Shown here: in pieces, positions 7,857 through 10,105 of the stretch
How the letters are laid out: each line of letters opens with the position of its first letter
Numbering within the stretch: position 1 is the stretch's first letter
Assembly: GCA_945871945.1 (NCBI GenBank)
Contig: CAMBXY010000046.1
Coordinates: 1 to 10,105 of the forward strand
Length of the DNA: 10,105 nucleotides
From: Bordetella parapertussis
Lineage (GTDB): Bacteria; Pseudomonadota; Gammaproteobacteria; Burkholderiales; Burkholderiaceae_C
Direction: 5' to 3'
Notes under the pieces: generated by a model
Told to the model about the DNA's origin: nothing
The model's input: only the letters and a program-made list of their open reading frames with translations
Database searches by the model: none
Translations under genes and position numbers: made by a program

Positions 7857-8773
7857 TCCAAAGTCCCCTAGGTGCCTTGCCTGCAAGGTTTCGTCGCCCG
7901 CGTGTGTTGATCGTCGGTTGCGGCGATGTGGGCATGCGTGTGGCCGGTCTGCTGGGCGCGTCAAGCCGACTGCTGGCCTTGACCCGTTCGGTGCAAAAAG
8001 CAGATGTTTTGCGTGAGCAAGGCATCACTGCCTTGCAAGGCAATTTGGATCAGCCCTCCACTTTGCGCCGGCTTGCAGGTGTGGCCACCCATGTGGTGCA
8101 TATGGCGCCGCCGCCTTTAGAGGGCCGCACCGATCCGCGCACCCGCGCCTTGGTGCAAGCCTTACGTAGGCGCAGTTTGCCCGCGGTGCTGATCTATGGT
8201 TCAACCACTGGCGTGTACGGTGACTGTGCGGGTGAGTGGGTGGATGAAGTTCGTCAATTACAGCCGCAAACCGTCCGCGCACAACGACGCGTGGACGCCC
8301 AAGCGTGGATTGATTATTTGGGCAAAACGGGTCACACCCGAACCCAAGTGCTGCGCATCCCCGGCATTTATGCCCTAGACCGAGAAGGGGGCACACCACG
8401 TGAACGGCTGTTGCGCGGCACACCCGTGTTGCAAGCCTCTGAAGATGTTTACACCAACCACATACATGCAGATGATTTGGCCCGTGCCACCGTCTTAGCC
8501 CTGTGGAGAGGTAAGCCCTTGCGTGTGGTCAATGTTTGCGATCACACCGACATGAAAATGGGCGACTACATGGACAGCGTGGCTGCGATGTGGAATTTGC
8601 CTTTGCCGCCCAGAATCAGCCGTGCGCAAGCGCAAGACCAATTGACGCCTATGGTCATGAGTTTTTTGAATGAGTCTAGGCGCATACGCGCAGATCGCAT
8701 GCGGCAAGAACTGGGCTTGCGTCTGCGCTACCCCACAGTGCTTGACGGCTTGCAAGCAGACAAACAGAACTAG
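7841..8773 (+). CDS. atypical SDR / NAD-dependent epimerase-dehydratase-like protein
   Basis: About 310 residues; numbers here count from TTG 7841. The Rossmann start is PRVLIVGCGDVGMRVAG (20-36), with the glycine pattern GxGxxG. A conserved serine/threonine strand LIYGSTTGVYGD (117-128) follows, then LRIPGIYALDREGGTPRERL (about 171-190) and TNHIHADDLARA (205-216), as in extended SDR epimerases. The canonical YxxxK pair is not seen; the region where it would fall reads TVRAQRRVDAQ (144-154). That points to an atypical SDR (YeeZ-like), of unknown substrate. No ATG lies upstream of the fold. Candidate starts are TTG 7805, 7841, 7847 and 7877; 7841 is a compromise and homology begins near LPARFRRPR. 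Its stop shares CTAG with the OYE gene. Confidence 0.8.
   Translation: MILPSIQSPLGALPARFRRPRVLIVGCGDVGMRVAGLLGASSRLLALTRSVQKADVLREQGITALQGNLDQPSTLRRLAGVATHVVHMAPPPLEGRTDPRTRALVQALRRRSLPAVLIYGSTTGVYGDCAGEWVDEVRQLQPQTVRAQRRVDAQAWIDYLGKTGHTRTQVLRIPGIYALDREGGTPRERLLRGTPVLQASEDVYTNHIHADDLARATVLALWRGKPLRVVNVCDHTDMKMGDYMDSVAAMWNLPLPPRISRAQAQDQLTPMVMSFLNESRRIRADRMRQELGLRLRYPTVLDGLQADKQN
8770..8773. other. shared CTAG carrying both convergent stop codons
   Basis: Plus-strand TAG 8771-8773 ends the SDR gene. The complement of 8770-8772 is also TAG and ends the OYE gene. The two coding regions therefore overlap by 4 bases through a self-complementary tetramer, with no space for a terminator. Confidence 0.9.
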
Positions 8774-9894
8774 CGCCCACCAACCTTGGCTTCGCCAAAA
8801 ATGCCGCTGGCTTCCTTGGGCAGACTGCGCCAATATTGCTTTGTGGCTTGAACTTGAGCGCCCATTTCAGCCGCCGCCTCCCAGCCCCAGCGCGGCTTGT
8901 ATAAAAAGCTGCGCCCCAGTGCAACCAAGTCAGCTTCGCCTTTGCGCAAAATATCTTCCGCTTGTTGGGCTTGGGTGATGAGGCCCACCGCAATGGTCGG
9001 CATTTGCGTTTTTTGCCGCACATGGTGCGCAAAAGGCACTTGGTAGCCAGGGCCGACGCTGATTTTTTGCTGGGGGGAAATACCGCCAGAAGAAAGGTGT
9101 ATGAAGTCGGCGCCTGCTTCTTTGAGCATCAGGGCAAAGTCACCGGTTTCTTCCAACGTCCAGCCGCCTTCTATCCAGTCAGTCGCGGACAAACGCACAC
9201 CGAACACGCCGTCAAATACTTTGCGCACGGCTTGAAAGACTTGCAAAGGGAATCGGGTCCTGCCGGCAAAGTTGCCGCCATAGCTGTCGCTGCGCTGATT
9301 AGCGATGGGTGATAAAAACTCATGCAATAAATAACCATGGGCGCTGTGCAACTCAATCATCTCCAAGCCCATCGCCTGGGCATATTGGGCAGCTTGCACA
9401 AAAGCTTGTTTAATTGCCTCTAAACCCTCGGCATCGATTTCGTGCGGCGGCGCTTCGCCCTCCATCACCTGAATAGGTGAGGGCGCGATGGTCTCCCATC
9501 CCCCACTGGCTTGGGGAATCATCATGCCGCCTTCCCATGGTTTCGCGCTCGAGGCCTTGCGGCCCGCGTGAGCGATTTGCAAACACACGGGCACGGGCGG
9601 TGCCAAGCGACGCGCTCTGGCCAAAGTGTCAGACAAAGCATGGGCCGTGGCGTCATCCCACAAGCCCAGGCAGTTGGGGGTGATACGGCCTTGTGCTGTC
9701 ACTGCGGTGGCTTCAATCATGAACAAACCCGCGCCGCTGTTGAGTAAATTACCCCAATGCATCAAATGCCAATCATTCGCTTGACCGTTTTGGTCGCAGG
9801 CGTATTGGCACATGGGCGCCACCACAATGCGGTTGGACAGGTTCAAAGGCCCACGGGGAGAACCGAGTTGTAAGGGTGAAAAAAGTTGGTTCAT
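8770..9894 (-). CDS. Old Yellow Enzyme family NADH:flavin oxidoreductase (YqjM/XenA type)
   Basis: A 374-residue FMN-dependent ene-reductase that uses NAD(P)H to reduce activated C=C bonds (enones, maleimides) and often some nitro compounds. The thermophilic-like/YqjM class is shown by PMCQY at 27-31, with C29 matching the redox-tuning Cys and Y31 the substrate tyrosine. The substrate-binding pair is H183 and H186 in ELHSAHGYLLHEFLSP (181-196), followed by NQRSDSYGG (199-207). Phosphate-site motifs are VGLIT (303-307) and LGRSFLYKPRW (326-336). All expected active-site residues seem intact. The natural substrate cannot be read from sequence; stress-linked electrophile detoxification is usual for the family. 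ATG 9894 gives the normal N terminus MNQLFSPLQLG, but the ribosome site is poor. No regulator gene adjoins it within the window. Confidence 0.93.
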   Translation of the reverse strand: MNQLFSPLQLGSPRGPLNLSNRIVVAPMCQYACDQNGQANDWHLMHWGNLLNSGAGLFMIEATAVTAQGRITPNCLGLWDDATAHALSDTLARARRLAPPVPVCLQIAHAGRKASSAKPWEGGMMIPQASGGWETIAPSPIQVMEGEAPPHEIDAEGLEAIKQAFVQAAQYAQAMGLEMIELHSAHGYLLHEFLSPIANQRSDSYGGNFAGRTRFPLQVFQAVRKVFDGVFGVRLSATDWIEGGWTLEETGDFALMLKEAGADFIHLSSGGISPQQKISVGPGYQVPFAHHVRQKTQMPTIAVGLITQAQQAEDILRKGEADLVALGRSFLYKPRWGWEAAAEMGAQVQATKQYWRSLPKEASGIFGEAKVGGR

Positions 9895-9905
9895 CGTTCT
9901 AAAGA

Positions 9906-9934
9906 CTTATAAAAATTGACAATTTGCATCTTAA
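9906..9934 (-). promoter_or_regulatory. candidate promoter of the OYE gene
   Basis: On the minus strand, -35 TTAAGA (complement of 9929-9934, four of six) and -10 TATAAG (complement of 9906-9911, five of six) are 17 bases apart. A start near 9899 would leave only about 5 bases before the ATG, fitting the lack of a clear Shine-Dalgarno. Confidence 0.45.
9913..9925. repeat. inverted repeat AAATTG-A-CAATTT, putative operator
   Basis: A perfect 6-1-6 inverted repeat lies wholly inside the 17-base spacer (9912-9928) of the candidate OYE promoter. That is a typical position for a repressor site. The plus strand here also contains a consensus -35 TTGACA (9916-9921), but I find no matching -10 for the downstream lipoprotein gene. 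Confidence 0.4.
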
Positions 9935-10007
9935 AGCCCGTTTTGTATTCAAGTTTGAGTAGCATCATGCCGATTCCCTAAGTAACTCCTGTATTTTGTG
10001 TGTTTTT

Positions 10008-10105
10008 ATGCGCCTCTTAAGCCTTCACTGTTGCTTGATATTGCTCGCCTTAGCCGCCTGTGGAGGCGGCGGTGGCGGCGGTGGGGGCGCGGGTGTTGGC
10101 AGTGG
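10008..10105 (+). CDS. lipoprotein with polyglycine linker (5' end only; runs off window)
   Basis: ATG 10008 opens a frame that stays open to the window end (32 complete codons). It begins MRLLSLHCCLILLALAAC, a signal peptide with lipobox LAAC and lipidated cysteine C18, followed by nine glycines and AGVGSG. The precursor should be lipidated, cut by signal peptidase II and, lacking an Asp at +2, sent to the outer membrane by the Lol system. Such glycine runs after the lipid anchor are common spacers in Comamonadaceae surface and periplasmic lipoproteins of many types. The functional domain is outside the window, so no function can be given. No strong ribosome site is seen upstream (the region is T-rich). 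It is divergent from the OYE gene. Confidence 0.75.
   Translation, partial: MRLLSLHCCLILLALAACGGGGGGGGGAGVGS

Larger units (their letters stand above)
9895..10007. other. AT-rich divergent intergenic region, OYE / lipoprotein
   Basis: 113 bases between two divergent starts, visibly more AT-rich than the surrounding genes. It holds the OYE promoter candidate and the inverted repeat. The only short start codon (9967) reaches a stop within five codons, so no gene is present. Confidence 0.7.

Noticed and set aside
7803..7964. Longer N terminus (54 residues) for the ferredoxin reductase
   Set aside because: The extension is antisense to the SDR coding region, unrelated to the family, and passes an AAGGA-supported ATG at 7802.
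9916..9950. Plus-strand promoter for the lipoprotein gene from TTGACA 9916-9921
   Set aside because: The -35 is consensus, but no acceptable -10 occurs at 16-18 bases; the hexamer is better explained as part of the inverted repeat.

Overview
The window reads as an ordinary chromosomal segment of a beta-proteobacterium, order Burkholderiales, most likely family Comamonadaceae (Limnohabitans/Rhodoferax-like). The placement rests on protein resemblance recalled from memory and on gene order: a desaturase tail, rpmG/rpmB, trxB, ftsK-lolA-rarA, an oxidoreductase often annotated as CDP-6-deoxy-delta-3,4-glucoseen reductase, an atypical SDR protein and an Old Yellow Enzyme. No mobile element, CRISPR array, tRNA, rRNA or phage gene was seen. 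Coding density is very high and no gene-free stretch exceeds about 140 bases.

Layout. Bases 1-806 (+): the C-terminal part of a membrane fatty-acid desaturase, followed after 8 bases by a small exported protein of unknown function. A strong hairpin (816-843) separates them from the minus-strand ribosomal pair rpmB-rpmG (857-1290). Upstream of these, also on the minus strand, lies trxB (1432-2379). On the plus strand, divergent from trxB, runs ftsK-lolA-rarA (2495-6761), joined by two 4-base stop/start overlaps. This matches the trxB / ftsK-lolA-rarA order known from E. coli, without lrp between trxB and ftsK and without serS after rarA.

Bases 6765-9894 hold three oxidoreductase-type genes in alternating orientation. 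They are a ferredoxin-domain flavin reductase (-), an atypical SDR-fold protein (+) starting almost back-to-back with it, and an Old Yellow Enzyme (-) whose stop codon overlaps the SDR stop within one CTAG. The window ends in the first 32 codons of a lipoprotein with a nine-glycine linker (10008 onward).

The genes cover membrane lipid desaturation, ribosome proteins, thiol redox balance, chromosome dimer resolution and septation (FtsK), outer-membrane lipoprotein transport (LolA) and replication-fork maintenance (RarA). I see no evidence for a novel defence or mobile system. The points worth a second look are small-scale: paired palindromic boxes between trxB and ftsK, gene junctions sharing stop codons or palindromes, an SDR gene with no ATG start, and an inverted repeat inside the putative OYE promoter.
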